Shown here: positions 26,647-34,855 of the stretch, piece by piece
How positions within the stretch are numbered: the first letter of the stretch is position 1
How the letters are laid out: every line of letters starts with the position of its first letter
Assembly: GCA_000620545.1 (NCBI GenBank)
Contig: JIBA01000015.1
Coordinates: forward strand, 1-64,000
Direction of reading: 5' to 3'
Length of the DNA: 64,000 nt
From: Intrasporangiaceae bacterium URHB0013
GTDB taxonomy: Bacteria > Actinomycetota > Actinomycetes > Actinomycetales > Dermatophilaceae
Made by a program: the position numbers and the translations under genes
Notes under the pieces: generated by a model
Seen by the model: the letters and a program-made list of their open reading frames with translations, nothing else
Told to the model about the DNA's origin: nothing
Databases searched by the model: none

Positions 26647-26892
26647 CGGAGGATTCCATCACGCCCGACCGACAGCGGACGCCACCCGGGGGGCGTGTGC
26701 CTTGGGCACCGGACGGCTACGGCAGTGGGTGGACGCCACCGCAGAGGGACGGGCTCGACGCGGCTCGCGACGTCGCTGCCGGGAGCGCGCGCTCAGCACG
26801 GCCACCCATGCCGTCTCCTGGACCGGGTGCGCGTGGCGGCGCCGGTGTGCTCAGGCCACCGGTCGCCTGGGCCTCCCCTCGGCAGGGCCCTG

Positions 26893-27627
26893 TCAGGTCG
26901 CGACGACCTCCACCTCGAAGCCCTCCCCGCTCTCGAGGTACGCGGCATAGTGCTGCGGGCCACCGGCATACGGATGCGCGTCGGCGAACATCAACGTCCA
27001 TCCACCGTCGCCACAGGAATCGACGAGCGCGTCGACCTCCGAACGCGAACCGCCGTGGAAGGCAAGGTGGTTGAGTCCCGCACGCTTGCGCTCGTGCCGC
27101 CCGGTGACGACGTCGGGGCCGGCCTCGAGGACGACGTACAGCGAGCCGAGCTCCCACGCCTGCCCGTGCCCCCAGTCGTCGCCGAGGTGGTAGCCGAGCC
27201 GGCCGAGCAGCCAGCCCCATTCGCGAGCCGCGGCGCCGATGTCGTCGACCCAGATCTCGACGTGGTGCACTCCGCCGCGTGACCCGGGGGCGCCCGCGAC
27301 ACCGGGAGCTGCAGCCGCCTCCCCGAAGTTCCATCTCGCCCTGTTCATGTCGGCCCGCCCACCCTCGACGAGGCCACCCACCATCGGGGTGCCCTCGGCG
27401 CGCCAGTGCTGGAGGGCCTCGTCCTCGAGGCCCTGGGGCGGGCGACCGTCGGACCGGATGACCCTCCACCACGGCAGGTCGGATCCGTAGCGGCTCATGA
27501 CCGTCCCGACCGTGCGCGGACCCATGCCGCCGAGGCGTCTGGCGATGTCGCCGTACGCGAGCACCCGCCCCTGCGGGATGGTCGCGACCAGGTCGAGCAC
27601 GCGCTCGGCGTGGTCCTCCAGCGACAC
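26893..27627 (-). CDS. Alkyltransferase-like (MGMT fold) and VOC domain fusion protein
   Basis: A 244-residue continuous reading frame joining two domains. Residues 1-85 are the C-terminal DNA-binding half of O6-alkylguanine transferase (IPQGRVLAYGDIARRLG, MGPRTVGTVMSRY); the reactive-cysteine motif PCHRV is replaced by PWWRV, so it is an alkyltransferase-like protein without transfer activity. After a Gly/Ala linker, residues 119-244 form a vicinal-oxygen-chelate domain (GVHHVEIWVDDI, GLNHLAFHGGS, Y-x-x-YLESGEGFEVEV). GTG start at 27627 follows AGAGGA and is 10 nt after the moeZ stop. The MGMT-like half occupies the Rv3204 position. Confidence 0.85.
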   Translation of the reverse strand: MSLEDHAERVLDLVATIPQGRVLAYGDIARRLGGMGPRTVGTVMSRYGSDLPWWRVIRSDGRPPQGLEDEALQHWRAEGTPMVGGLVEGGRADMNRARWNFGEAAAAPGVAGAPGSRGGVHHVEIWVDDIGAAAREWGWLLGRLGYHLGDDWGHGQAWELGSLYVVLEAGPDVVTGRHERKRAGLNHLAFHGGSRSEVDALVDSCGDGGWTLMFADAHPYAGGPQHYAAYLESGEGFEVEVVAT

Positions 27628-27637
27628 GGGCGTCCTC

Positions 27638-28816
27638 TCAGTACTCGGGTTGGCTCGGGTCGATCTCCCGGAGGTACGCGAGTATGCCGCCCTCGACGTT
27701 CGCGACGTCCGTGAGCCCCGCGCGCAGCGCGAGTCGCGTCGCCTCGGCGGAGCGGGCGCCCACCTTGCAGTGGATGAGCACCCTTCTGTTCGAGGGCAGC
27801 TCGCCGAACGCCTCACCCGAGCGGAAGAGGTCTAGGTGGATCGCGACGGCGCCCGGGATCGACGCGATGGCCCGCTCCTCGTCGCCGCGCACGTCGACGA
27901 GGAGGGGCGGCTCCGGGGCAGCGAGCTCGTCGGCCATCTCGTGCACGGTGACCGTCGGCAGGTCGTCCTCCTCGTGGGTGGCCGCCCCCGGCACGCCGCA
28001 GAACTCGACGTAGTCGATGAGCTCGGTGACGGTCGGCTCGTCGCCGCAGACCGGGCACTCGGGGTCGGCCCGCACCGTGAGGGTGTCCCAGGTCTGGCGC
28101 AGCGCGTCATGGACCATGAGCCTGCCCACGAGAGGTTCGCCGATGCCGAGAAGGAGCTTGATCGCCTCGGTGGACTGGACCGACCCGATGGCGGCGCACA
28201 GCACCCCGAGCACCCCGCCCTCGGCGCAGCTCGGCACCGAGCCCGGCGGAGGTGGGTCCGGGAAGACGCAGCGGTAGCACGGCCCGTGGCCGGCCCACCA
28301 CACCGAGACCTGTCCGTCGAAGCGGAGGATCGAGCCCCACACGTGCGGCTTGCCGAGCATGACGCACGCGTCGTTGACGAGGTAGCGCGTCGGGAAGTTG
28401 TCCGTGCCGTCGACGACGACGTCGTAGTCACGGATGATCCCGAGGGCATTGGCCGAGTCGAGCGCCACGTCGTGCCGGACCACCTCGACGTGCGGGTTGA
28501 CGCGGTGGACGGCCGCCTCGGCGGACTCCGTCTTGGGCCGGCCGATGTCGGCGTCGGAGTGGATGACCTGACGGTGCAGGTTGGTGAGGTCGACGACGTC
28601 GGCGTCGACGACCCCGATCGTGCCCACGCCCGCGGCGGCGAGGTAGAGCAGGGCGGGCGAGCCGAGGCCTCCGGCACCGACCACGAGCACCCGGGCGGCG
28701 GCGAGACGTTCCTGCCCCTGACGGCCGACATCGGGGAGCAGCACGTGGCGGGCGTACCTCGTGGTCTCGGCCTTGCTGAGCGCCCGACCCGTCTTGACCA
28801 GCGGATCCGTGGACAT
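27638..28816 (-). CDS. moeZ: Adenylyltransferase/sulfurtransferase MoeZ
   Basis: A 392-residue protein: an N-terminal ThiF/MoeB E1-like domain (VLVVGAGGLGSPALLYLAAAG nucleotide motif, zinc ligands in CYRCVFP and CPVCG) and a C-terminal rhodanese domain with the active-site loop IHCKVGARSAE. MoeZ adenylates and sulfurates small carrier proteins for molybdopterin and cysteine/thioquinolobactin-type pathways, so it can act with MoaE at 5.3 kb. ATG lies 6 nt after TACGGT. Same length and position as Rv3206c. Confidence 0.93.
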   Translation of the reverse strand: MSTDPLVKTGRALSKAETTRYARHVLLPDVGRQGQERLAAARVLVVGAGGLGSPALLYLAAAGVGTIGVVDADVVDLTNLHRQVIHSDADIGRPKTESAEAAVHRVNPHVEVVRHDVALDSANALGIIRDYDVVVDGTDNFPTRYLVNDACVMLGKPHVWGSILRFDGQVSVWWAGHGPCYRCVFPDPPPPGSVPSCAEGGVLGVLCAAIGSVQSTEAIKLLLGIGEPLVGRLMVHDALRQTWDTLTVRADPECPVCGDEPTVTELIDYVEFCGVPGAATHEEDDLPTVTVHEMADELAAPEPPLLVDVRGDEERAIASIPGAVAIHLDLFRSGEAFGELPSNRRVLIHCKVGARSAEATRLALRAGLTDVANVEGGILAYLREIDPSQPEY

Positions 28817-28822
28817 GCCCTC

Positions 28823-28842
28823 ACCGTACTGCTCGGTATGGT
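28823..28842. promoter_or_regulatory. Back-to-back -10 boxes for moeZ and tetR
   Basis: On the minus strand TACGGT (28823-28828) lies 6 nt before the moeZ ATG, giving a leaderless mRNA. On the plus strand TATGGT (28837-28842) faces the TetR gene. The two promoters share about 20 bp, so a repressor here could control both. Confidence 0.55.
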
Positions 28843-28918
28843 GAGACGGACACGGTCGTCTGCGGGGGCGGACGGCGAGCACCGACGAGCAACGCGCCCA
28901 GAGGCGAAGAGGATCCGC

Positions 28919-29623
28919 ATGGCTGACGAGACCACCCCGCCCGGCCGCGGCCAGCGGCTGCCCCGATCGGAGCGGCGCGCCCAGCTGCTCGACGCCGCCC
29001 TCGGTGTCTTCGTCGAGAACGGCTACCACGCCGCCGCCATGGACGACATCGCCGCCCGCGCCGGGGTCTCCAAACCGGTGCTCTACCAGCACTTCCCGGG
29101 CAAGCTCGAGCTCTACCTCGCGCTCATGGACCAGCATACCGGCGAGCTCGAGCAGCTCGTCCGCGACGCGCTCGCGCTGTCGGACAACAAGGCCCGCATC
29201 AACACGATGACCCGCGCCTACTTCGACTTCGTCGGCCAGGAGGGCGCCGCCTTCCGCCTGATCTTCGAGTCCGACCTCACCAACGAGCCCGAGGTGCGCA
29301 AGCGTCTCGACCAGATCGACCTCACGTGCGCGCAGGCGATGGCCGAGATCATTCGCAGCGAGACCTCCATGGACCAGGAGGAGGCCGTCCTCGTGGGCGT
29401 GGCGTTCGTCGGTCTCGCCCAGACGTCGGCTCGCCACTGGTTGACCCACGAGGCGACGCTCTCCAAGGAGACCGCTGTACGCATCACCGCCGCGCTGATC
29501 CGCCGCGGCTTCGGCGCGTTCCCGGTCGTCGGCCGGAGCGAGGGCCGGAGCGAGGGCACGAGCGACGACAGCGACAGGCCAGGGGGTGCGGCCAGGGAAT
29601 CGGTCGGCACGCCCGCTGGTTAA
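28919..29623 (+). CDS. TetR/AcrR-family transcriptional regulator
   Basis: A 234-residue regulator. The helix-turn-helix is RRAQLLDAALGVFVENGYHAAAMDDIAARAGVSKPVLYQHFPGKLELY (split RAQLLDAALGVF, DDIAARAGVSKPVLYQHF), followed by a helical ligand domain and a short Gly/Ser tail. ATG follows AGAGGAT. It corresponds in position to Rv3208. The ligand and regulon are unknown; the divergent moeZ promoter is the nearest candidate target. Confidence 0.9.
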   Translation: MADETTPPGRGQRLPRSERRAQLLDAALGVFVENGYHAAAMDDIAARAGVSKPVLYQHFPGKLELYLALMDQHTGELEQLVRDALALSDNKARINTMTRAYFDFVGQEGAAFRLIFESDLTNEPEVRKRLDQIDLTCAQAMAEIIRSETSMDQEEAVLVGVAFVGLAQTSARHWLTHEATLSKETAVRITAALIRRGFGAFPVVGRSEGRSEGTSDDSDRPGGAARESVGTPAG

Positions 29624-29626
29624 GGT
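29621..29626 (+). promoter_or_regulatory. -10 box for DUF3107 gene
   Basis: TAAGGT overlaps the TetR stop codon and lies 53 nt before the next start. Confidence 0.5.
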
Positions 29627-29679
29627 GACGACAGGACGCGGTCTACCGCGTCCACCAGAACTGAGAAAGCAGGTTTGAC

Positions 29680-29901
29680 GTGGAGGTCCGCATCGGCGTG
29701 CAGAACGTGGCACGCGAGATCACCTTCGAGACGACCCAGTCGAGCGACGAGATCTTCGCCGCCGTCAAGGCGTCGCTCGGCTCCGAGGCGCTCGAGCTGA
29801 CCGACGACAAGGGCGGTCGCATCATGGTCCCGTCAGCCTCGATCGGGTACGTGACCACCGGTGCCGAGCGCAAGTCCGGCGTCGGCTTCGGCGCTCATTG
29901 A
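29680..29901 (+). CDS. DUF3107 small protein
   Basis: A 73-residue protein starting at GTG (VEVRIGVQNVAREITFET) with AAAGCAGG upstream. The pattern ending RIMVPSASIGYVTTGAE matches DUF3107 (TB9.4/Rv3208A), a small conserved actinobacterial protein of unknown function that follows the same TetR gene. A very stable hairpin lies downstream. Confidence 0.87.
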   Translation: MEVRIGVQNVAREITFETTQSSDEIFAAVKASLGSEALELTDDKGGRIMVPSASIGYVTTGAERKSGVGFGAH

Positions 29902-29984
29902 GTCGATCGAAGAGCACGATCCCCCAAGGACATCCGTCGCGGCCGCCGTCTGAGACCGGCTGACGACAGGACGTCCCACAGGCA

Positions 29985-30026
29985 CGCCGAAGGCCGCCGA
30001 CCCGCACCGGTCGGCGGCCTTCGGCG
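29985..30026 (+). terminator. 18-bp perfect-stem terminator
   Basis: CGCCGAAGGCCGCCGACC pairs perfectly with its complement around a CGCACC loop. It is the longest uninterrupted stem seen in the window, 83 nt after the DUF3107 stop. Confidence 0.8.
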
Positions 30027-30056
30027 CGCCTGACCCGACGCGCGGTCGACGCCCGT

Positions 30057-30082
30057 GTGTCCGGCGGGCGTCATGCGGGTAC
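30057..30082 (+). promoter_or_regulatory. Candidate stress-sigma (SigB-type) promoter
   Basis: GTGT (30057-30060), 16 nt, then GGGTAC (30077-30082) resembles the GTTT-N14-16-GGGTA(C/T) pattern of actinobacterial general-stress sigma factors. It precedes a GlsB-type stress gene. Confidence 0.4.
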
Positions 30083-30155
30083 AAGGAAAAGGAACGAGCC
30101 GGGTCCACCGGGTCGTCGCCGCCCGCGGAGCGGGCTCGAAGGAGGAAGCGTAGTC

Positions 30156-30428
30156 ATGATCGGAACCATTCTTGCCGCCCTCGTCGCGGGTGCGATCGTG
30201 GGACCGCTCGCCCGTTTCGTGCTTCCCGGCAAGCAGCACATGGGCGTCCTGCTCACTGTGATCCTCGGCGCCATCGGCTCACTCATCGGGGCGTTCATCT
30301 ACTACAAGGCCACGGGTGTCAGCGACACCAAGGGCATCGACTGGATCTCCGGTCTGATCGGCGTCGTCGTCGCCGCCGCGCTCATCGTCGGCTACGGCAT
30401 GCTCACCAACAACCGTCAGACGCGTTGA
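30156..30428 (+). CDS. GlsB/YeaQ/YmgE-family stress membrane protein
   Basis: A 90-residue protein with three hydrophobic segments and the family turn ARFVLPGKQHMG after the first. It belongs to the transglycosylase-associated (GlsB/YeaQ) family of small stress-response membrane proteins. ATG with GGAGG 10 nt upstream. A paralogue follows 177 bp downstream, separated by a terminator-like hairpin. Confidence 0.85.
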   Translation: MIGTILAALVAGAIVGPLARFVLPGKQHMGVLLTVILGAIGSLIGAFIYYKATGVSDTKGIDWISGLIGVVVAAALIVGYGMLTNNRQTR

Positions 30429-30434
30429 CGTCCC

Positions 30435-30453
30435 GGGCCCCGACGAGGGGCCC
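30435..30453 (+). terminator. Hairpin between the GlsB-type genes
   Basis: GGGCCCC-GACGA-GGGGCCC, a perfect 7-bp stem, 6 nt after the stop codon. Confidence 0.5.
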
Positions 30454-30605
30454 TCGTCCCCTCCGGAACGCAATCCCATGGAATTGGCACACGCCACATC
30501 CACCACATCAGCCCCAAGCGGTGGGACGCTGATCTCATCGCCTGTGTCGTCCGCATCCCTCGCGGACCAAGAGGCCGCCCCCGTGGCGGCCAGAAGGAGC
30601 GTCAC

Positions 30606-30875
30606 ATGATCGGAACAATCATCGGGGCCATCATCGCTGGTCTCATCATCGGTGCCCTGGGCCGGCTCATCCTCCCCGGCAAGCAGAACATCTCGCTCGT
30701 CATGACGATCGTCATCGGCATCATCGCCTCGCTCGTCGCGACACTCATCCTCGGAAGCGTCTTCAAGTACGAGAACGCGAGTGGTGGCATCCAGTGGTGG
30801 TTCTGGATCGTCGGCGCGATCCTCGCCGCCATCGGGATCGTCGCCTACGGCCGGATCTCGAAGAAGTCGGTCTGA
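30606..30875 (+). CDS. GlsB/YeaQ/YmgE-family stress membrane protein, second copy
   Basis: An 89-residue paralogue of the preceding gene, starting MIGTIIGAIIAGLIIGALG with the turn LILPGKQNIS and three membrane segments. Ribosome binding site GAAGGAG precedes the ATG. The N-terminal halves are clearly related while the C-termini diverge, so the tandem duplication is old. A strong terminator follows. Confidence 0.85.
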   Translation: MIGTIIGAIIAGLIIGALGRLILPGKQNISLVMTIVIGIIASLVATLILGSVFKYENASGGIQWWFWIVGAILAAIGIVAYGRISKKSV

Positions 30876-30890
30876 CCGACCCACTGAGCG

Positions 30891-30920
30891 AAGGGCCCGA
30901 CCGTCCGCGGTCGGGCCCTT
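30891..30920 (+). terminator. 13-bp hairpin terminator
   Basis: AAGGGCCCGACCG pairs perfectly with CGGTCGGGCCCTT around TCCG, 15 nt after the stop codon, with A and T tracts at the stem base. Confidence 0.8.
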
Positions 30921-30960
30921 CCGCATGTCCGGCACCGCCCGCGCCCCGTCGGGCGTGTGC

Positions 30961-30990
30961 CGTATGCGTATGCCGTATGCCGTATGCCGT
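30961..30990. repeat. Clustered GTATGCC words
   Basis: CGTATGC is iterated four times with 7-8 nt period in a non-coding stretch. The same word is dispersed across the window. Confidence 0.7.
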
Positions 30991-31049
30991 ACTCGCTCGT
31001 CCCGGCCACCGCGGCGCCTCACGCCGCGGCGGTGAGGTGGCAGGCGAGC

Positions 31050-31787
31050 TCAGGCCGACAGGCCGAGGCGCTCCATGCGGCGTGAGTGCTCGTCGGTCAG
31101 GCGTGCGAACATGCGGCCGAGCTCGGCGAGGTCGGCGCCCGCCCGTCCCGGGGCCCCGACGAGGATGCTGGCGAGGGCGTCACGCTCGACGCCGACGCGC
31201 TGGGCCTGCGTGATCGCCTCGCCGACGAGGCGACGACCCCAGAGCGCCAGACGGCCGGCGACCCGAGGGTCAGCGGCGATGGCCTCGCGCACGACGGTGA
31301 CGGCGAAGTCGGCCTGCCCCGTGTCCTCGAGGACGCTGACGACGAGCGAGCGGGTGTCCTCGTCGACGTAGCGCGAGATCTCCCGGTAGAAGTCCTGGGC
31401 GATGCCCTCGCCGACGTAGGCCTTGACCAGTCCCTCGAGGAAGTCGGACGCCGCCGTGCGCTCGTGGAAGGCGTCGACGGCCGGCACGAACGGCTCCATC
31501 GCCGACTCCGGCTCGACGCCGAGCGAGTGCAGGCGCTCGGTGAGCACGGCGTAGTTCTTCAGCTCGTGCGCGGCCAGCACCGCGAGCGCGGACTTGTGGC
31601 GCAGAGTGGGCGCCAGCTCGGCGTCCTTGGCGATCTGGCTGAACGCCCGCAGCTCGCCGTACGCGAGCGCACCGAGCAGGTCGGTGACGGCCGCCAGGTA
31701 GCCGGGGTCGGTGGCCTCGAGGCTGGTCCCGGCGGTCGTCCGGCCGGTGGTCTGGGCACCGGGTCCGGGCCTCGCGTCGTGACTCAT
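31050..31787 (-). CDS. Ferritin-like fold protein (MiaE-like)
   Basis: A 245-residue helical protein with repeated ExxH-type helices: AYGELRAFSQIAKD, AAHELKNYAVL, FHERTAASDFLEGLVKAYVGEGIAQDFYREI. This is the pattern of a di-iron carboxylate four-helix bundle of the type annotated as ferritin-like or tRNA hydroxylase MiaE-like. Position matches Rv3210c, next to rhlE. ATG lies 6 nt after TAGATT. Iron binding and substrate are inferred only. Confidence 0.8.
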   Translation of the reverse strand: MSHDARPGPGAQTTGRTTAGTSLEATDPGYLAAVTDLLGALAYGELRAFSQIAKDAELAPTLRHKSALAVLAAHELKNYAVLTERLHSLGVEPESAMEPFVPAVDAFHERTAASDFLEGLVKAYVGEGIAQDFYREISRYVDEDTRSLVVSVLEDTGQADFAVTVVREAIAADPRVAGRLALWGRRLVGEAITQAQRVGVERDALASILVGAPGRAGADLAELGRMFARLTDEHSRRMERLGLSA

Positions 31788-31793
31788 GGGCCC

Positions 31794-31799
31794 AATCTA
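31794..31799 (-). promoter_or_regulatory. Leaderless -10 box for ferritin-like gene
   Basis: TAGATT on the minus strand, 6 nt before the ATG at 31787. Confidence 0.6.
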
Positions 31800-31832
31800 G
31801 TGAAGGAGTTCGGGGGCTCTGCCGCATGCCGG

Positions 31833-31938
31833 TAGACTGGGCTTGACAACTCGGTGCCCGGTCGGCCCGATGGTTTGCCCAGATGGTGCTCGCGGACTCC
31901 CCGCGCACCGGTGGCGCCCGCACTGCGCGAGAGCCACC
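31833..31938 (+). promoter_or_regulatory. RhlE promoter and structured leader
   Basis: TAGACT (31833-31838) is a -10 candidate on the plus strand, giving a leader of about 185 nt before the helicase start. The leader holds two hairpins: 31886-31908 (GTGC-CGCGG with CCGCG-CAC) and 31910-31938 (GGTGGC with GCCACC). Long leaders are common on DEAD-box helicase mRNAs and can mediate autoregulation; that is inference here. Confidence 0.45.
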
Positions 31939-32025
31939 CGCCGTCACTGACAGTCTCCGATCGGCCCGTCACGCGCCACTGAGCTCCCGCACCGTCGGGG
32001 TGCTCGTGCCGATCGAGAGATGCCC

Positions 32026-33861
32026 ATGACCCAGCACCATGAGACCCCCGCCGACGCGGGGGTCGCGACGGACGCGCCCGAGCCCGTCATCACCGAGACG
32101 GTGGCGCCGACGGCTCCCGAGGCCCCGGCAGAGCCGGCCGACGACCCGGCCGAGGTGGCCCAGCCGGTCGCACCCGAGCTGACCTTCGCCGACTTCGACG
32201 TCCACCCGGACATCGTCGCCTCGCTCGCCGACCACGGGATCGTCACCCCCTTCCCGATCCAGGCGATGACCCTGCCCGTGGCCCTGTCCGGCCACGACAT
32301 CATCGGCCAGGCCAAGACGGGCACCGGCAAGACCCTCGGCTTCGGGGTGCCGATCCTCAACCGCGTCATCGTGCCCGGCGACGACGCCTTCGAGTCGCTG
32401 GCCCGTCCCGGCAAGCCGCAGGCCCTGGCCGTGGCTCCCACGCGCGAGCTCGCCGTCCAGGTCGCGAGCGACCTCGAGCGGGCCGGCCGCAAGCGGGGCG
32501 TCCGCGTGCTCACCGTCTACGGCGGACGTGCGTACGAGCCGCAGATCGAGGCCCTGAAGAACGGCGTCGAGGTCGTTGTCGGCACCCCGGGTCGCCTCAT
32601 CGACCTGGCGAAGCAGGGGCACCTCGACCTGTCCCAGGCGCGCACCGTCGTGCTCGACGAGGCCGACGAGATGCTCGACCTCGGCTTCCTGCCCGATGTC
32701 GAGACGCTGATGTCGCTCACGCCGGCATCGCGCCAGACGATGCTCTTCTCCGCGACGATGCCGGGCGCGATCGTGGCCCTCGCCCGCCGCTACATGTCCC
32801 AGCCGACCCACATCCGGGCCATGGGTGACGACACCGAGAACGCCCACACCGTCAAGGCCGTCGAGCAGTTCGTCTACCGCGCGCACGCCATGGACAAGGT
32901 CGAGATGCTGTCGCGCATGCTCCAGGCCAACGGCCGCGGCCTGACGATCATCTTCAGCCGCACCAAGCGCACGGCCGCGAAGGTCTCCGACGAGCTCGTC
33001 GAGCGCGGCTTCGCGGCCGCCGCGATCCACGGCGATCTCGGCCAGGGCGCCCGTGAGCAGGCGCTGCGGGCGTTCCGCAACGGCAAGGTCGACATCCTCG
33101 TCGCCACCGACGTGGCGGCCCGCGGCATCGACGTCGAGAACGTCACGCACGTCATCAACTACCAGTGCCCCGAGGACGAGAAGACCTACCTGCACCGCAT
33201 CGGCCGCACGGCCCGCGCCGGCAACACCGGTGTCGCGGTGACCTTCGTCGACTGGGACGACCTGCACCGGTGGGCGCTCATCAACAAGACGCTCGACCTC
33301 GGGATCCCCGAGCCGCAGGAGACGTACTCGAGCTCCGACCACCTGTACTCCGATCTCGACATCCCCACCGACGCCAGAGGGCGCCTGCGCCGCTCGGAGC
33401 AGAAGCTCGCCGGTCTCGGCGCGGAGGAGATCGAGGACCTCGGCGAGACGGGCAAGCGCCATGGCAAGTCGGGCGCCGGTTCAGGCCGTGGCGACCGCGG
33501 GGACCGCGGCGGCGACCGCGGGGACCGCGGCGGCGACCGTGGCCGCTCGCGCTCCGACCGCGGCCGTGGCGATGCCGTCCCAACCGGGTCCTCGGACTCC
33601 GGCGAGTCGTCGACCTCCGCTGACGGTGACGAGAACCGCCCCCGTCGCAGCCGCAACCGCCGTCGTACGCGTGGTGCCGGGGCTGCGGCCGCGGGTGCCG
33701 CCGGCGCGACGGGTGGTGAGGAGTCGTCGGCTGCCACCGATGGTGGGTCCGACGGTCCCGAGACCGGCTCGCGCCCCCCGCGCCGTCGCCGTCGTGGCGG
33801 CGCCGGTCGTGGCGCTGCCGGTCGGGGCGAAGCCGCCCCCGCGACCAGCGCGGCGGAGTGA
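32026..33861 (+). CDS. rhlE: DEAD-box RNA helicase, RhlE type
   Basis: A 611-residue helicase. After an acidic N-terminus come the Q motif (TPFPIQAMTLPVAL), motif I AKTGTGKT, Ia PTRELAVQ, II DEADEMLDLGF, III SAT, V VATDVAARGID and VI HRIGRTARAG. The C-terminus (from about residue 480) is basic with 21-bp-repeat-encoded GDRGDRGGDRG blocks and RNRRRTRG, an RNA-binding tail. Position matches Rv3211. ATG 32026 is chosen over 32020 on spacing from GAGAG. Confidence 0.92.
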   Translation: MTQHHETPADAGVATDAPEPVITETVAPTAPEAPAEPADDPAEVAQPVAPELTFADFDVHPDIVASLADHGIVTPFPIQAMTLPVALSGHDIIGQAKTGTGKTLGFGVPILNRVIVPGDDAFESLARPGKPQALAVAPTRELAVQVASDLERAGRKRGVRVLTVYGGRAYEPQIEALKNGVEVVVGTPGRLIDLAKQGHLDLSQARTVVLDEADEMLDLGFLPDVETLMSLTPASRQTMLFSATMPGAIVALARRYMSQPTHIRAMGDDTENAHTVKAVEQFVYRAHAMDKVEMLSRMLQANGRGLTIIFSRTKRTAAKVSDELVERGFAAAAIHGDLGQGAREQALRAFRNGKVDILVATDVAARGIDVENVTHVINYQCPEDEKTYLHRIGRTARAGNTGVAVTFVDWDDLHRWALINKTLDLGIPEPQETYSSSDHLYSDLDIPTDARGRLRRSEQKLAGLGAEEIEDLGETGKRHGKSGAGSGRGDRGDRGGDRGDRGGDRGRSRSDRGRGDAVPTGSSDSGESSTSADGDENRPRRSRNRRRTRGAGAAAAGAAGATGGEESSAATDGGSDGPETGSRPPRRRRRGGAGRGAAGRGEAAPATSAAE

Positions 33862-33910
33862 CGCGGCGACGCCCAGCCGCACCGGCTGGCGTCGCCCTCG
33901 ACACGTGACG

Positions 33911-33957
33911 GGCCCGGGCGGGCGACACCACGCGGTGTTCCCGCCCGGGCCTTCGTC
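33911..33957 (+). terminator. Terminator after RhlE gene
   Basis: A 12-bp outer stem (GGCCCGGGCGGG with complement) and a 5-bp inner stem (ACACC/GGTGT) end in TTCGTCT. It is 49 nt after the stop. Confidence 0.82.
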
Positions 33958-34066
33958 TCCCCCGCTCCGGTCGCGCGGACACTGGTCCCACCCTGCGGTC
34001 AGACCGTCGTGGCAGGAGGTGCCGCTCCTACGCTGGTGCAAGACGCAGCACCGAGGAGGCCCTGCC

Positions 34067-34633
34067 ATGAAGCTCCACGACGGCATCGACGAGCGTCTGC
34101 GCTCCTTCATCGAGGCGCAGCACATCTTCTTCGTCGCCACGGCGCCGCTGTCGAGCGACGGCCACGTCAACCTCTCCCCGAAGGGCCTCGAGGGCACCTT
34201 CGCCGTGCTCGGCGAGCACTCGGTGGCCTACCTCGACCTGACGGGCAGCGGCTCCGAGACGGTCGCGCACCTGCGCGAGAACGGTCGCATCACCGTCATG
34301 TTCTGCGCCTTCGAGGGCCCGCCGAACATCGTGCGCCTGCACGGCCGGGGTCGCTACGTGGCCCTCGATGACGTCGAGTTCGACTCGTATCGTGGGCTCT
34401 TCGCCGAACACTCCGGCACGCGAGGCGTCGTGGTCATCGACGTGGAGCGTGTCTCGGACTCGTGCGGGTATGCCGTTCCGCTCATGGACCACCAGGGCGA
34501 CCGGGACCTGTTGACCCGGTGGGCCGACAACCGCGGCGACGAGCGGCTGGCGACCTACCGGACCACGAGGAACGCCAGGTCCATCGACGGCCTCCCGGCG
34601 CTCGCCCCACCCACGGTGCCGGTCGCCGACTGA
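34067..34633 (+). CDS. Pyridoxamine 5'-phosphate oxidase-like flavoprotein
   Basis: A 188-residue split beta-barrel protein: FFVATAPLSSDGHVNLSPKG, VAYLDLTGSGSETVAHLRENGRITVMFCAF and IVRLHGRGRYVAL are typical of the PNPOx/FMN-binding superfamily. It is probably an FMN- or F420-dependent reductase rather than true PdxH. Ribosome binding site GAGGAGG; TACGCT at 34029 is a promoter candidate. The 222 bp that follow contain no recognised feature. Confidence 0.8.
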   Translation: MKLHDGIDERLRSFIEAQHIFFVATAPLSSDGHVNLSPKGLEGTFAVLGEHSVAYLDLTGSGSETVAHLRENGRITVMFCAFEGPPNIVRLHGRGRYVALDDVEFDSYRGLFAEHSGTRGVVVIDVERVSDSCGYAVPLMDHQGDRDLLTRWADNRGDERLATYRTTRNARSIDGLPALAPPTVPVAD

Positions 34634-34855
34634 GCGGCGCGGCTCTGCCCGCAACGTGTGCAGGCTGTCACGGGCGACGCCCAGGGACGGGGTTCCGAGG
34701 GACCCGGCCGAACGCGTACGTCCTCGGTCGGGCGCTGGCCCGATCAGGCGTTGATGGGCGCGGTCTCGACGGCGAAGCGGCAGCGCACGCCTCTGCCGCC
34801 TCGCCACCCGATCATTCCCCGTCGGCAAGTCCGGTCGTCCCGGCCAGCACCTGCG

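Noticed and set aside
34634-34855. Possible small gene between the flavoprotein and ParA genes
   Set aside because: No start with a ribosome binding site and no coding-like frame; no hairpin of note.
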